Counted from the first letter of the stretch, positions 51,608 through 60,474 are shown. The stretch is 64,000 nucleotides of DNA from Planococcus citreus (GCF_003664125.1 NZ_RCCP01000001.1:682001-746000); one strand, 5' to 3'. Program-made: numbers and translations. The notes: a model not told the origin generated them from the sequence alone.

Positions 51608-53683
51608 TCATTCCTTCATCAAATTATTTTGTAAGTATTCGAAAAACAACTCTTCCAACTTGCCGCGGATGACGCCTTCATTCGACGACGAGAAAATCAT
51701 CATCGCCGCTTCGCTTTCAATGAGGCTCGAACTAATCAAGCTCATGATTTCCTGTTCGCGCTCGCTTAATTCCACCGGCGTCAGCATCAACAATAGATTC
51801 GTCATCTGCACGTCGCGGCCGTCCATCCCTTTGACCGCACTCGGCGTATCCAAATGCACCACTTGGAACAGCAACTGACCGACCGACTCGTCTCGGCAAT
51901 GAAACAGTGCCATATTGGTCCCCGGAATCCCGAGTCCCCCTTTCGTCTCGCGGTCTTTTAATTGCCGCAACGTGCTTTGGGCATCCAGCAAACCGCCTGA
52001 CTCCATCCCGTCCAATACGTCTTCGAGCACCCGCCAATAATCGGTGCCGCGCATTTTCACGACCCCGAAATGCTCGATTATCGCTTCCATGCCGGTCTGT
52101 ACTTGCTTGATGTCGAGCAGCAAGCGCCGGAGATCCGGCCTGTGCTTTTTGCCCGCATCGCCATAATCCTCCGCCGGCAAATACTGCTTGTTGCGCGTCA
52201 CTTTCTGGATATTGTGCTGCAAGTAATTCTCGATATGGCTGATGTCTTGTTCGTTCAAAAGGGGGCTCACCATCAAATAATCCACATCGGTCACCGGCAG
52301 GCGGATCGTCGAAATGACCAGATCGTAGTCCTCAAAATTCGCCGCCTGAAAATCGTGGATCGACAAAATCTTCACCGTATCGATTTCCGGCAGCTCTTTT
52401 TGGATGCGGCTCGCCAGCATTTTCGACGTGCCGATGCCGGTCGGGCACACGACGACTGCGTCGATCTGCACGCGCTCTTCATTCATCAATAAGGCCGATC
52501 CGAAATGAAGCACGATAAACGCCACTTCGTCCGCCGAGAACTCGAGGTCGTCAAACTCCGTCTCCAAGGTCTGCTTGACCGCGAGAAACAGCATCGGGTA
52601 TTTCTTCTTGATCTCGTCGGTCAACGGATTGAACGATTCGAGCTTTTGCTTGAGCCGGAAAATGAGCGGCTCCATATGCGCAAGCAAGCCTTGGTACAAG
52701 GAGAAATCCTTCGTCAAATCAACGCCGAGCTGCCCCGACACATCGCGAATCATATTCTTCACGAGTTTCCCGAGCAGCACACTGTCGTAATACAGCACAT
52801 TGGACGCCTGGATTTTCGAACCCTTCAAGACGACCGCAAGAAACTCAATATCGCGCTCTGTCAATTCCACGCCAAGACGTTTATGCAAATCCTCACAAAT
52901 CGCTTCGATGACGTGGTACTCGCCGTTCGGTTCACCCGCCGGCTCTTGCGCATCCAGCAACAAGCCATTCTCGGTGCGCTGCAGCGCCAACGCCAGATGC
53001 ACGACCAAACCGGTATAATCGCTGTCGGCCAAGCGAATCTGTTCGTCGCTGATGTGTTCGCCGACCAATTTATTCGCCTCCGCGAGATAGTCTGGGTTGA
53101 AATAGCCGAGCACTTTTTCGTCCTGGGTCTTGCCGCGCTGCAAGTAATACAGGCTTTCAATGAGCTCTTCGTAGAAATGAATCAGGAAATACGCCGCCAG
53201 CGCATGGCGTTTATGCGCTTCCGCACCTGCCACTTCCACACCGACACCGCGCTGACGGGACAAAGTGACCGAGAACTTGCGCAGCCAATTGCCCAGCTCA
53301 TCCAAATACGAAGTCAGCGTCGTCGTGCTGATGCCGAGCTGATTCGACAGCACCTGCTTTTTAAAAAACGCGCCTTCTTCCATTAAAATGACCAACAAAC
53401 GCAGCTTTTTCTCCTCAGGCGTTGCTTCCGGCGCACTCGATGCCGCAAGCTTTTGCATCAAGCGGTAGATTTTTTCATTGTTGCCATCAATAAACAGCGC
53501 ATCCGCCGCATTGCGCTTCATCGCAAGGCCGAACCCCTCCAATAGCTTATCCACCGATTTCAAATCCCGCTGAATCGTCCGCGCGCTGACATCAAGATAC
53601 GTCGCCAAGGAATTGACCGTATGCTTCGCCGACATCCGCGTCACCAGCTCAATAATCGACTTTTCCCTAACCGTGACAAACAT
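51608..53683 (-). CDS. mtlR: Mannitol operon activator MtlR (HTH-PRD-EIIB-EIIA)
   Basis: 691 residues. An N-terminal pair of helix-turn-helix domains (TYLDVSARTIQRDLKSVDKL, NQLGISTTTLTSYLDELGNWL) is followed by two PRDs (about 190-400), each with conserved His. A GatB-like EIIB domain contains VVVCPTGIGTSKMLASRIQKELP, and a mannitol-type EIIA domain ends the protein. Phosphorylation by HPr and by MtlA tunes activity. AGGGAG lies upstream of the ATG. It is separated from mtlA by a 771-bp repeat-filled gap. Confidence 0.94.
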   Translation of the reverse strand: MFVTVREKSIIELVTRMSAKHTVNSLATYLDVSARTIQRDLKSVDKLLEGFGLAMKRNAADALFIDGNNEKIYRLMQKLAASSAPEATPEEKKLRLLVILMEEGAFFKKQVLSNQLGISTTTLTSYLDELGNWLRKFSVTLSRQRGVGVEVAGAEAHKRHALAAYFLIHFYEELIESLYYLQRGKTQDEKVLGYFNPDYLAEANKLVGEHISDEQIRLADSDYTGLVVHLALALQRTENGLLLDAQEPAGEPNGEYHVIEAICEDLHKRLGVELTERDIEFLAVVLKGSKIQASNVLYYDSVLLGKLVKNMIRDVSGQLGVDLTKDFSLYQGLLAHMEPLIFRLKQKLESFNPLTDEIKKKYPMLFLAVKQTLETEFDDLEFSADEVAFIVLHFGSALLMNEERVQIDAVVVCPTGIGTSKMLASRIQKELPEIDTVKILSIHDFQAANFEDYDLVISTIRLPVTDVDYLMVSPLLNEQDISHIENYLQHNIQKVTRNKQYLPAEDYGDAGKKHRPDLRRLLLDIKQVQTGMEAIIEHFGVVKMRGTDYWRVLEDVLDGMESGGLLDAQSTLRQLKDRETKGGLGIPGTNMALFHCRDESVGQLLFQVVHLDTPSAVKGMDGRDVQMTNLLLMLTPVELSEREQEIMSLISSSLIESEAAMMIFSSSNEGVIRGKLEELFFEYLQNNLMKE

Positions 53684-53756
53684 CCACTCACCTACTCCCT
53701 TGTCACCTTTCGTTGATGAAGACTTTGTAGAATCAAATACTGAGTCATAAACCGTG

Positions 53757-53946
53757 TTTTCCGAAGCTTACCGCTCGCTTTCCGTGGGGCGGGAATCGAG
53801 CCTCCTCATTCGCTACGAAAACCGCTGCTCCCACATCTGCATGGCAGCTGCGTCGCAAATGGATTCGCTCAGCTAAGCTTCACTCATCCATTCACTGCGG
53901 GGTCTCTCAAACCCGCTAGTCCCACAGGAGTCGAGCGGACGCTTCT
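53757..53946. repeat. Interspersed repeat family B, long copy
   Basis: 190 bp with the same ends as 4037-4153 (TTCCGAAGCTTACCGCTCGC and CACAGGAGTCGAGCGGACGC). It differs by about 70 bp of extra internal sequence (53821-53900). Part of that insert (53826-53880) recurs inverted at 54165-54226. Noncoding; lies between mtlR and mtlA. Confidence 0.8.
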
Positions 53947-54164
53947 ACACACACTCTAATATCTTACTGAACATTTTGTTGTGAACTCTTACTTCTTATA
54001 GCTATAAAAGCTTTTCAACGTTCTATATTCATTTTCCCACTACTATCCACATTCCGCAAAATAGCTCACTTTCCTCTTTTATCTCCATAAAGTTGGAAAC
54101 ACTACATCAGTGCTCACCCTAAATTTAAAGAGCGAAAGGTGGCGACTAATGAATAAGCGAAAGG

Positions 54165-54345
54165 CAGTTGAGCTTGTTCATTTGCGACGCATCTGCCCCG
54201 CAGATGTGGGAGCAGCAGCGTTTCAAACTGATTCATTGGTAAACTGGAAGCGGCTGAAACCGCGGGCAGCTGAAACCGCGACGTCCTGTCGCATCAGCTG
54301 CATGACCCGCATCCTGCGCGCCTAAAGCGTCCGCCTGGAGCGATT
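54165..54345. repeat. Family B-related inverted segment
   Basis: 54165-54226 is the reverse complement of the inner part of the 53757 copy (shared CATTTGCGACGCA and GCAGATGTGGGAGCAGC). It is followed by a GC-rich stretch with two GCTGAAACCGCG units and ends with AAAGCGTCCGCCTGGAGCG. A 71-codon frame across it has no coding features. Confidence 0.65.
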
Positions 54346-54415
54346 TCCCCACTATCATTTACTATTTCTATTTCTTCAACAAATTGCTCACTTTGAATAA
54401 ACCAAAGAAATAGCA

Positions 54416-54443
54416 CAAAAAGGCAGGATCTCCCCTGCCTTTT
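54416..54443 (-). terminator. mtlA terminator
   Basis: AAAGGCAGG pairs with CCTGCCTTTT around a six-base loop (54419-54442), minus-strand T-run beyond. Just downstream of the mtlA stop codon, so mtlA is probably transcribed separately from mtlR-mtlD. Confidence 0.8.
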
Positions 54444-54454
54444 CGTGGTGCTGA

Positions 54455-56398
54455 TTATTTGCTGTTCAAGATGTCCAGCAATTCTTTAGAAGATTTCGCG
54501 GCGACGAGTTCGTCGACGTTCGACTGCTCGGCGCAGATGACCGCGATGCCTGACAAGATCTCCAGGTGCGTGCCGTCTTTGCCAGCGATGGCGAAGATCA
54601 ATTTCGCTTTCTCTCCGTCAAAGTCTACCCCATCCGGCACTTGGACAACCGTAAAGCCGGATTTGATAACCGCTTTTTTCGCTTCTTCGGTGCCATGCGG
54701 AATCGCCACATCATTGCCCATATAGGTCGTCGTGATTTCCTCACGCTTCAACATTTCATCGACATACGATGGTTCGACGTATCCTGCTTTCACAAGCGCA
54801 TCGCCTGCGAAGCGGATCGCTTCTTCTTTATTGCGGAAGCGTTTATTGATGAAAATATTGTCTTCCGTCAGTAGTGGAGCGTCGCCTTCATCGCCAGTCG
54901 CTGCATTCGCTTCACTATCGTCGACCAGTTCACTTTGCTCTTCTGTCACGCCGTGTTTCATGCGCTCGATCAAGCGGTCGTATTCCGGGCTCGACAGGAA
55001 ATTGTCGACCGAGATGTGGTACGCATCCGGGCGTTTGTCTTTTGCACGCGGCGTCAATTTATCCTGCGTGATGATGATTTGTGAATCGGCAGGAATTGAC
55101 GAAATCGCGCTATTGGTGACTTTGATGTGCATGCCCGCTTCTTTTACTTTCTTGCTCAAGAGCGAGGCGCCCATCGCGCTCGACCCCATCCCGGCGTCAC
55201 ACGCAAAGACGATCTTTTGGACATCGTCCGGGAACGTGCCAGCTGTAGAAGCCGTTCCTGCAGCTCCAGCGCTAGCGCCAAGTGCGCCGGCAACCGAGCT
55301 CTTCTTGCCTTTCATTTCTTCCATGCGTTTCGTTGCAGCTTCGACGTCTTCATCTGATGCTGTGTCTTTGCTGCGCTTCAAGATGACCGCTGAAATTAAG
55401 AACGATACGGTCGCTGCGACCAAAATCGCCGTGAAGTTTGCGACATACGCCATGCCTTCAGGCGGTGTGACCGCGGCAATCGCGAAGATACTGCCTGGTG
55501 ATGCAGGGGCCATCAAGCCGCCGCCCATCAAGACCAGTGTGAACACGCCGCTCATGCCGCCGAGGATGACGGACAACAGAAGCATCGGTTTCATTAACAC
55601 GTACGGGAAGTAAATCTCGTGAATCCCGCCGAAGAAGTGGATGATGACGGCCCCTGGTGCCGATTGCTTCGCGATGCCTTTTCCGAAGAACATGAACGCG
55701 AGCAAGACGCCAAGACCAGGTCCCGGGTTCGCTTCAAGCAAGAACAGAACCGAACGGCCCGCCTGCTGGACTTGTTCAAGCCCAAGCGGCGTCAGGATGC
55801 CGTGATTGATTGCGTTATTGAGGAATAAAATTTTCCCCGGTTCGATCAAAATACTTGTTAATGGAAGCAATCCTGTTTCAAGCAACCAGTCAACGCCTGC
55901 GACCAATACTTGCGTCAATGCGCTGACGGCCGGCCCGATGCCGAGGTAAGCGAAGATCGCTAGCGCCCCGCCGATGATACCGGATGAGAAGTTATTGACA
56001 AGCATCTCAAAACCGGAGCGGATCTTGCCTTCGATCAAATGGTCAAACTGCTTGATGACCCAAGCACTAAGTGGCCCCATGATCATCGCGCCTAGGAACA
56101 TCGGAGTATCCGGCGCCCCGACGATAACCCCCATCGTCGCGATCGCGCCAATGACGCCGCCTCGCTGATCGTGCACAAGCTTACCGCCCGTATAACCGAT
56201 CAATAGCGGAAGCAAATACGTGATCATCGGCCCGACAAGTGACGCGAAATTCTCGTTCGGGAAAAAGCCCGTTGGAATAAATAATGCGGTAATGAGACCC
56301 CAGGCAATAAACGCGCCGATGTTCGGCATAACCATCGAGCTCAGGAAGTTACCGAACTTCTGGACTTTCACTTTCACGCTTGAACGTTCTTCTGCCAT
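54455..56398 (-). CDS. mtlA: Mannitol PTS transporter EIICBA
   Basis: 647 residues. Membrane EIIC (about 1-345; FGNFLSSMVMPNIGAFIAWG, GGIHEIYFPYVLMKP), an Ala-rich linker, EIIB with phosphorylatable Cys about 400 (VFACDAGMGSSAMG) and EIIA with His about 564 (AIPHGTEEAK). It imports mannitol as mannitol-1-phosphate using phosphate from HPr. The Bacillus enzyme usually splits EIICB and EIIA; here all three are fused, as in E. coli. AAGGAGG nine bases before ATG 56398 sets the start. A promoter with a cre site lies upstream. Confidence 0.96.
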   Translation of the reverse strand: MAEERSSVKVKVQKFGNFLSSMVMPNIGAFIAWGLITALFIPTGFFPNENFASLVGPMITYLLPLLIGYTGGKLVHDQRGGVIGAIATMGVIVGAPDTPMFLGAMIMGPLSAWVIKQFDHLIEGKIRSGFEMLVNNFSSGIIGGALAIFAYLGIGPAVSALTQVLVAGVDWLLETGLLPLTSILIEPGKILFLNNAINHGILTPLGLEQVQQAGRSVLFLLEANPGPGLGVLLAFMFFGKGIAKQSAPGAVIIHFFGGIHEIYFPYVLMKPMLLLSVILGGMSGVFTLVLMGGGLMAPASPGSIFAIAAVTPPEGMAYVANFTAILVAATVSFLISAVILKRSKDTASDEDVEAATKRMEEMKGKKSSVAGALGASAGAAGTASTAGTFPDDVQKIVFACDAGMGSSAMGASLLSKKVKEAGMHIKVTNSAISSIPADSQIIITQDKLTPRAKDKRPDAYHISVDNFLSSPEYDRLIERMKHGVTEEQSELVDDSEANAATGDEGDAPLLTEDNIFINKRFRNKEEAIRFAGDALVKAGYVEPSYVDEMLKREEITTTYMGNDVAIPHGTEEAKKAVIKSGFTVVQVPDGVDFDGEKAKLIFAIAGKDGTHLEILSGIAVICAEQSNVDELVAAKSSKELLDILNSK

Positions 56399-56453
56399 TC
56401 CTTTCATCCTCCTTTTTTGGGCTCTTGCCCTTATGCTTTGTTTGTTAATTCAG

Positions 56454-56483
56454 ATTATACGCCCTTTGTGTAAGCGCATTCAA
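56454..56483 (-). promoter_or_regulatory. mtlA promoter overlapped by a cre site
   Basis: On the minus strand TTGAAT (56478-56483) and TATAAT (56454-56459) are 18 bp apart. TGTAAGCGCATTCA (56469-56482, plus reading) matches the cre consensus at 13 of 14 positions and overlaps the -35 and spacer. CcpA with Ser46-phosphorylated HPr would repress mtlA. Confidence 0.75.
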
Positions 56484-56502
56484 TCTAATGAAAAACCAAC
56501 TT

Positions 56503-56528
56503 TGTCGCCACTGTCCGGACAAGGCTGT
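56503..56528 (+). repeat. Direct repeat flanking a REP quad, left copy
   Basis: 26 bp starting TGTCGCC, with core TCCGGACAAG and ending CTGT. It matches the right copy (56749-56774) at 23 of 26 positions. Confidence 0.8.
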
Positions 56529-56539
56529 CGTTGGCGTGA

Positions 56540-56626
56540 AATTGTGCGGCGCACAGAGGCGCTCGAGCAACGAAATCCCTCTACGGCGGGAATCTCACAC
56601 GCCAAATTATATCTAACACAGGGACA
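56540..56626 (+). repeat. REP pair 15 (65-bp type, decayed)
   Basis: Units 56540-56561 (GCACAGAGGCG) and 56605-56626 (AATTATATC). Both have several substitutions, so this is an old copy. Confidence 0.88.
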
Positions 56627-56647
56627 CGGCACTCCACCCGCCCAGCG

Positions 56648-56734
56648 AATTGTTCCTGACACAGGGACACGCGAACACCAAAACCCCGCTGCGCCGCAGA
56701 TCTCCTCCGCCAAATTGCGTCTAACACAGGGACA
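56648..56734 (+). repeat. REP pair 16 (65-bp type)
   Basis: Units 56648-56669 and 56713-56734; A2 spacer (CCCCGCTGCGCCGC). Follows pair 15 after 21 bp; together they fill the mtlA-ptsH gap. Confidence 0.92.
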
Positions 56735-56748
56735 CAAAAAACCACCCC

Positions 56749-56774
56749 TGTCGCCCCTTTCCGGACAAGACTGT
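56749..56774 (+). repeat. Direct repeat flanking a REP quad, right copy
   Basis: Right copy of the 26-bp repeat at 56503-56528. The 220 bp between starts contain exactly the two REP pairs. Confidence 0.8.
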
Positions 56775-56884
56775 GTTTTCTGTTTTTTTCACCCACAAGG
56801 CCATCGCTATGCATTTTCTGCGGATAATGTCATAATGGGGGGTGAATTCGCTTACATCCCAACCACCCTAAGGAGGAATTTTTC

Positions 56885-57154
56885 ATGGTAGAAAAAACAT
56901 TCACAATCACAGACCCGGCAGGCATGCACGCACGTCCAGCTTCAGCACTCGTAGGTTCGTTATCAAAATTCCAATCGGACATCACGATGGAATTCAAGGA
57001 CAAAAAAGTTAACTTGAAATCAATCCTCGGCGTTATGTCACTAGGCGTACCTTCTGGCTCCACAGTCCAGATCGCCGCAGACGGTGCAGACGAAGCGGAA
57101 GCGATGGAAACAATCGAACGCGTACTCCAAGAACAAGGAATCTCGAACGAATGA
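56885..57154 (+). CDS. ptsH: Phosphocarrier protein HPr
   Basis: 89 residues. His15 in [11 protein letters not shown] accepts phosphate from enzyme I, and Ser46 in [11 protein letters not shown] is the HPr kinase site used for catabolite repression in Firmicutes. AAGGAGG lies nine bases before the ATG. Its stop overlaps the ptsI start (ATGA), so translation is coupled. It serves the mannitol transporter next door and other PTS systems. Confidence 0.98.
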   Translation: MVEKTFTITDPAGMHARPASALVGSLSKFQSDITMEFKDKKVNLKSILGVMSLGVPSGSTVQIAADGADEAEAMETIERVLQEQGISNE

Positions 57155-58857
57155 ATCGCATCTCCGGAATCGCAGCCTCTAACGGCATCGCCATCGCCAA
57201 GGCCTTCCGCCTGGAAAATCCGGAACTGACAGTCGACAAGAAAAACGTAGCGGACACACAGGCGGAAATCCAGCGCTTCGGTCAAGCAGTAAACGAATCG
57301 ATCGCTGAACTCGAAGTCATCAAAAAACGCACCGCTGAAGAAATCAGCGACAAGGAAGCGGCCATTTTCGGCGCCCACTTGCTTGTCTTGGAAGACCCCG
57401 AATTGATCGGGCCGATCACCGACAAGATCAACAACGATAGCGTCAACGCAGAGTTCGCGCTTCACGAAACTTCGACGATGTTCGTCGACATGTTCGAAGC
57501 GATGGACAATGAATACATGAAAGAACGCGCTGCCGATGTGCGCGATGTCACAAAACGCGTGCTCGCCCATCTATTAGGCGTGAAGATCCAAAACCCAAGC
57601 ATGATCACCGATGAAGTCGTCGTCATCGCAGAAGACTTGACGCCTTCCGATACGGTGCAATTAAACCCGAAATACATCAAAGGCTTTATCACCGATATCG
57701 GCGGGCGTACGTCCCACTCCGCGATACTCGCACGCACGCTGGAAATCCCGGCAGTCGTCGGCGCGAAATCAGCGATGAGCTCCATTGATAACGGCACGAT
57801 CGTTATCATCGACGGATTGGAAGGCGAAATCCTTCTTGACCCGGACGAAGCGACACTCGCCGAATACAAAGAAAAACAAACGGCGTTTGCCGATCAAAAA
57901 GCCGAATGGGCGAAGCTGAAAAATGAAGCGACCGTCACAAAAGACGGCGTTGAAGTTGAACTCGGCGCGAACATCGGCACACCGAAAGACCTTACCGGAG
58001 TTCTCGAAAACGGCGGCGAAGCAATCGGCTTGTACAGAACAGAATTCCTGTATATGGGCCGCGACGAGTTCCCGACAGAACAGGAACAATTCGACGCATA
58101 CTCAGCCGTCTTAAAAGGCATGGAAAACAAACCAACCGTTGTGCGCACACTCGACATCGGTGGCGACAAGGAATTGTCGTACTTGAAATTGCCGAAAGAA
58201 CTCAACCCGTTCCTAGGCCTCCGTGCGATCCGTCTATGCCTCGAGATGCCGGACATGTTCCGCACGCAACTGCGCGCACTTCTCCGTGCCAGCGTCCACG
58301 GGAATCTCAAGATCATGTTCCCGATGATCGCGACGCTCGATGAGTTCCGCGAAGCGAAAGCTCTTCTATTGGAAGAAAAAGCAAAACTCGAATCAGAAGG
58401 CGTCGAAGTGAGCGATTCAATCGAAGTCGGCATCATGGTGGAAATCCCGTCGACTGCCGTCATGGCAGACACTTTCGCAAAAGAAGTCGACTTCTTCTCC
58501 ATCGGCACAAACGACTTGATTCAATACACAATGGCTGCTGACCGGATGAACGAATCCGTATCATATCTCTACCAGCCGTATAACCCAGCCATCTTGCGCC
58601 TCGTGAAGACCGTCATCGACGCGTCCCACAAAGAAGGCAAATGGACCGGCATGTGCGGCGAAATGGCAGGCGACGAAATCGCCATCCCGATTCTCCTTGG
58701 CCTCGGCCTGGACGAATTCTCGATGAGCGCTTCGTCCATCCTAAAAGCCCGCTCCCAGCTGAGCCGCCTATCCAAAGCGGACATGGAAGGGCATACTGAG
58801 CATATCCTAGGGCTCGCGACTTCCCAGGAAGTTGAAGACTACGTGAAAAACCTATAA
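57151..58857 (+). CDS. ptsI: PTS enzyme I
   Basis: 568 residues, usual length. Active His189 in [16 protein letters not shown]-binding C-terminal barrel with [50 protein letters not shown] and the Cys in GMCGEMAGD. It transfers phosphate from PEP to HPr in the cytoplasm. It overlaps ptsH by four bases and ends at a strong terminator. Confidence 0.98.
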   Translation: MNRISGIAASNGIAIAKAFRLENPELTVDKKNVADTQAEIQRFGQAVNESIAELEVIKKRTAEEISDKEAAIFGAHLLVLEDPELIGPITDKINNDSVNAEFALHETSTMFVDMFEAMDNEYMKERAADVRDVTKRVLAHLLGVKIQNPSMITDEVVVIAEDLTPSDTVQLNPKYIKGFITDIGGRTSHSAILARTLEIPAVVGAKSAMSSIDNGTIVIIDGLEGEILLDPDEATLAEYKEKQTAFADQKAEWAKLKNEATVTKDGVEVELGANIGTPKDLTGVLENGGEAIGLYRTEFLYMGRDEFPTEQEQFDAYSAVLKGMENKPTVVRTLDIGGDKELSYLKLPKELNPFLGLRAIRLCLEMPDMFRTQLRALLRASVHGNLKIMFPMIATLDEFREAKALLLEEKAKLESEGVEVSDSIEVGIMVEIPSTAVMADTFAKEVDFFSIGTNDLIQYTMAADRMNESVSYLYQPYNPAILRLVKTVIDASHKEGKWTGMCGEMAGDEIAIPILLGLGLDEFSMSASSILKARSQLSRLSKADMEGHTEHILGLATSQEVEDYVKNL

Positions 58858-58862
58858 TGCAG

Positions 58863-58898
58863 AAAAAGCCGTGAACTCCAATGAGTTCACGGCTTTTT
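58863..58898. terminator. ptsHI terminator
   Basis: A perfect 16-bp stem, 58863-58878 with 58883-58898 (GCCGTGAACTC arms). Closely related in sequence and flanks to the hairpin at 60311-60348. Confidence 0.9.
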
Positions 58899-58906
58899 GA
58901 CGATTG

Positions 58907-58993
58907 AATTGTGTGGCGCACAGGGACAACCAAGCACCAGAATCCCGCTGCGACGCGGTTCTTCCCACGCGAATTGTGCCTAACACAGGGACA
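58907..58993 (+). repeat. REP pair 17 (65-bp type)
   Basis: Units 58907-58928 and 58972-58993; A2 spacer (ATCCCGCTGCGACGCGG). Followed by an extra ACAGGGACA fragment (58996-59004) and the stop codon of the small gene at 59008. Confidence 0.95.
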
Positions 58994-59007
58994 GTTACAG
59001 GGACAGC

Positions 59008-59178
59008 TTACGATCCACTCTCCACTTTTAGCGCCTTACGACCCACCGGCACATGCCACTGCGGAGCCAACTTCTCCAGCTTATACTGTTTATAACCGTC
59101 AATATGTTCCTTATAAGTTTGCAAATAGGTTTTGTTCGGGATCTCCATTGTCATTTCTTCTTTTACAATCGCAGTCAT
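59008..59178 (-). CDS. Small 56-residue hypothetical protein
   Basis: ATG 59178 to TAA 59008 encodes 56 residues: TAIVKEEMTMEIPNKTY, then YKEHIDGYKQYKLEKLAP and QWHVPVGRKALKVESGS. A good site GGAGG lies eight bases upstream and codon use looks normal. The charged, amphipathic composition suggests a small soluble helical protein. Unrecognised. It is downstream of the 59316 gene on the same strand but 137 bp away, and the REP pair and ptsI terminator follow its stop codon. Confidence 0.6.
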   Translation of the reverse strand: MTAIVKEEMTMEIPNKTYLQTYKEHIDGYKQYKLEKLAPQWHVPVGRKALKVESGS

Positions 59179-59315
59179 CCGATTCATCCTCCTCGATTTT
59201 GGTCCTTACAAGCATTGATTACGCGGCTACCAACTCATTATTTAAACATTGCTGTTGTTGCTAACATAAATGCATATCTTCCCCCGTAACAATAAACGGG
59301 ATAGATTTGCCGTAT

Positions 59316-59726
59316 TCACTTTTTTTGCGGGAGCGCATGGAGCGCATCCGTCAGGCGTTCAACAAAATCAGGAAAATCCTCTTTCGAAGCAATCCGAAGT
59401 GCGTGCTGTCCATCTTCTACTGACGAACGCTGTGAATAACTCGTCGGCAGCAAAATTGGGTGTTCAATGAGCGCTCGCGTAAAACTCGGTAATTGCTCAA
59501 CTGAAAGCAGAATCGTTGCCTCGTTCAGCCCCTCCTGCTCATCCCGATATAATTGAACAGAAACGCCTCGGTCCATTGGCAAGCCGATATACAACTGAGG
59601 AACTCGATGCCCTTCGATTTCAGGCGCGCTGCCGATCGGGCAACTCCGCGATTTCTCAACCGCTTGGGCGGCCATCATCTCGGCTGTCTTGTTGTCTGGT
59701 GAAGCCACCTGCTGTGTATCCATCAT
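59316..59726 (-). CDS. Hypothetical 136-residue protein
   Basis: No signal or membrane segment. A polar N-terminus (DTQQVASPDNKTAEMMAAQAVEKS) precedes CPIGSAPEIEGHRVPQLYIGLP and a helical C-terminal half ending VERLTDALHALPQKK. Start ATG 59726 has GGAGGA nine bases upstream; an in-frame ATG at 59765 is not supported. Unrecognised family. Confidence 0.55.
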   Translation of the reverse strand: MMDTQQVASPDNKTAEMMAAQAVEKSRSCPIGSAPEIEGHRVPQLYIGLPMDRGVSVQLYRDEQEGLNEATILLSVEQLPSFTRALIEHPILLPTSYSQRSSVEDGQHALRIASKEDFPDFVERLTDALHALPQKK

Positions 59727-59765
59727 TTCAACCATTCCTCCGCTCGATTTAATCGATCTGTCCAT

Positions 59766-60190
59766 GAAAACTTCTTACCTGCGACCGCCAATTAATAATT
59801 AAAAATCAATTATTTATCAAAAATTAAACCTCGTATAACTGATAACACTACAATAAACCTACATTAAGGGCCAAAATATGTAAAGTAGTCTATGAAAATT
59901 CTCATAATTCAGATTATATTTTGTTTTTCTTATATACTTTTAATGGAAAATAAGTTGCTTGCTTCCGTAATTTAAGCAAATCAAAACCTTATAAATCCCA
60001 CTGTTTCTAACGTTTATTCCAATCTATCTTTTCAACTGCCCTTAACAAATACCCCACCCGGTTTCCATTAAAAGGTAAACTGCAATAATGATTTTCTGAA
60101 ACTTTTTTCTTCAACTTAAAGCTGTTTTCTCCTGACAGCCTCAATTATGACTATTCAATAAAGTTTATAAACATTCAAAATTTTTTTGAC
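59766..60190. other. AT-rich noncoding gap
   Basis: About 425 bp, markedly more AT-rich than its neighbours. I see no gene, RNA or clear site; the promoter of the 59316 gene should be at its left end. Confidence 0.5.
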
Positions 60191-60191
60191 T

Positions 60192-60278
60192 AATTGTGTG
60201 ACGCACAGGGAAACCCGACAATTAAAATCCCCACACGATGCGAATCTAATGCTGTAAATTGTTCCACGCACAGGGACA
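60192..60278 (+). repeat. REP pair 18 (65-bp type, decayed)
   Basis: Units 60192-60213 (ends GGGAAA) and 60257-60278 (GTTCCACGCAC). Lies left of the 60311 hairpin. Confidence 0.9.
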
Positions 60279-60310
60279 AAACACCAAAACCTTCAACCCC
60301 CATAATGCAT

Positions 60311-60348
60311 AAAAACCCCTTGAACTCAATCGAGTTCAAGGGGTTTTT
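60311..60348. terminator. Terminator of the symporter gene
   Basis: AAAAACCCCTTGAACTC (60311-60327) pairs with GAGTTCAAGGGGTTTTT (60332-60348). The REP pair 19 lies between it and the symporter stop codon. Confidence 0.88.
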
Positions 60349-60365
60349 GACGTTCCAGCTACTTA

Positions 60366-60452
60366 AATTGTGTGGCGCACAGGGACATCCAAGCAACAGA
60401 ATCCCGCTACGCCGCGAATTGTCCCCTGCAAATTGTGCCCAACACAGGGACA
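60366..60452 (+). repeat. REP pair 19 (65-bp type)
   Basis: Units 60366-60387 and 60431-60452; spacer close to that of pair 17. Last (rightmost) copy in the window; 22 bp before the symporter stop codon. Confidence 0.95.
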
Positions 60453-60474
60453 ATGCAAAACACACACACCCTGC

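Noticed and set aside
54110..54325. 71-codon frame over the repeat B segment
   Set aside because: Sequence is explained by interspersed repeat modules; no family resemblance.
54732..55613. 293-codon plus-strand frame inside mtlA
   Set aside because: Ser/Ala-rich antisense shadow of a certain PTS gene.
58994..59006. Extra TTACAGGGACAG after REP pair 17
   Set aside because: Only the GGGACA end is repeated, with no hairpin; treated as a small local duplication, not a unit.
28806..60452. Regular 65-bp repeats as a possible CRISPR array
   Set aside because: Repeats come only in twos, spacers are homologous to each other, units are hairpins, no cas genes are present, and copies are dispersed between genes.
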